Shown piece after piece: positions 5,314 to 5,605 of a stretch of DNA of 5,605 nucleotides (the stretch's first letter is position 1; each line of letters begins with the position of its first letter). The notes under the pieces are model-generated. The model did no database searches and was not told the DNA's origin. It saw only the letters and a program-made list of their open reading frames with translations. The stretch spans positions 1-5,605 of the forward strand of contig JAGLWX010000119.1 in NCBI GenBank assembly GCA_023133185.1, written 5' to 3'. The stretch is from Fidelibacterota bacterium (lineage in GTDB: Bacteria > Fidelibacterota > UBA2242). A program made the position numbers and the translations under genes.

Positions 5314-5605
5314 TTAGGCCGGCTTTTCACCGTTTTTGGATTTTTTTAACCCTAATTTTTCCATCTTGCTATAGAGCGTAGTTCTGCTAACGCCCAAAAT
5401 ATCCGCCGCCTTTTTTATATTGCCATCAGTCTCGTCTATAACATTTTTAATTAAGGTTCTTTCAGCGATTTCAAGAGATTTAGAAGGCAATTTCAAGGTT
5501 ATTCCGGATGAAATTTCACTTCCTTTAAATTGTTCCGGAAGGTGCTTTGGTTTGATTATAGTATCGTGACAAAAGACGACCGCCCTTTCAATAACATTCT
5601 CCAGT
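5314..5605 (-). CDS. C-terminal part of an NtrC-family sigma-54-dependent regulator, partial
   Basis: The gene enters from the right edge and the visible 96 codons end at TAA 5314-5316. The first visible residues, LENVIERAVVFCHDTIIKP then KHLPEQF, are the end of the AAA+ sigma-54 activation domain (family 'RELENVIERAVVL...I...LP'). A linker of about 20 residues follows. The end is a Fis-type helix-turn-helix: LEIAERTLIKNVIDETDGN, then IKKAADILGVSRTTLYSKME and KLGL. The protein would bind DNA as a dimer upstream of sigma-54 promoters and remodel the closed complex. The receiver or sensory domain and ATPase core lie outside the window, so its signal is unknown. The duplicated palindrome immediately downstream is a possible target. 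Confidence 0.95.
   Translation of the reverse strand, partial: LENVIERAVVFCHDTIIKPKHLPEQFKGSEISSGITLKLPSKSLEIAERTLIKNVIDETDGNIKKAADILGVSRTTLYSKMEKLGLKKSKNGEKPA

Overview
This is a moderately AT-rich bacterial window in which every convincing gene lies on the minus strand, so it reads from right to left. Good Shine-Dalgarno sequences, an NtrC-family sigma-54 activator and RsbW/SpoIIE-style signalling parts point to an environmental bacterium. A Gram-negative lineage of the FCB or Desulfobacterota type is my guess from gene style only, and the taxonomy is not secure.

Right end (about 4340-5605). The 3' end of an NtrC-family sigma-54 activator gene enters from the right edge. A 217-bp gap follows, with two near-identical 18-bp palindromes (GTGTYCAATATCCGACAC). 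Next come a short, C-terminally truncated response-regulator receiver gene, a relic of an M23 (LytM-type) peptidase lacking its first zinc-ligand half, and a 54-residue zinc-ribbon gene joined to the relic by an ATGA overlap. Palindromes, two alternative promoter candidates and a neighbouring activator suggest local control of the receiver gene. The fragments suggest a decaying or recombining region.

Middle (about 3317-4341). About 1 kb has no convincing gene. It holds a strong bidirectional terminator-like hairpin, a nested pair of inverted repeats built from an 11-mer, and a cluster of CGGACAC/GTGTCCG words.

Left half (1-3316). This part is better preserved. A 563-residue protein joins an NCS2 (SLC23) nucleobase-type permease to a C-terminal RsbW-like ATPase domain. 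The ATPase domain has lost key N-box, G1 and G2 residues, and the permease lacks the usual Glu/Gln/Pro at the transmembrane-10 substrate site. After a 474-bp stretch with one doubtful ORF comes an NMT1/THI5-like periplasmic binding protein with a good ribosome site. Its last 14 bases overlap the start of a gene whose N-terminus looks like a membrane sensor, possibly a SpoIIE-type phosphatase, running off the left edge. No ABC permease or ATPase gene is visible.

The most interesting idea, which is inference, is that the left half encodes ligand sensing tied to a partner-switching (SpoIIE/RsbW) type pathway: a binding protein feeding a membrane sensor, next to a transporter-shaped protein carrying a degenerate anti-sigma-kinase fold that could act as a receptor or scaffold.
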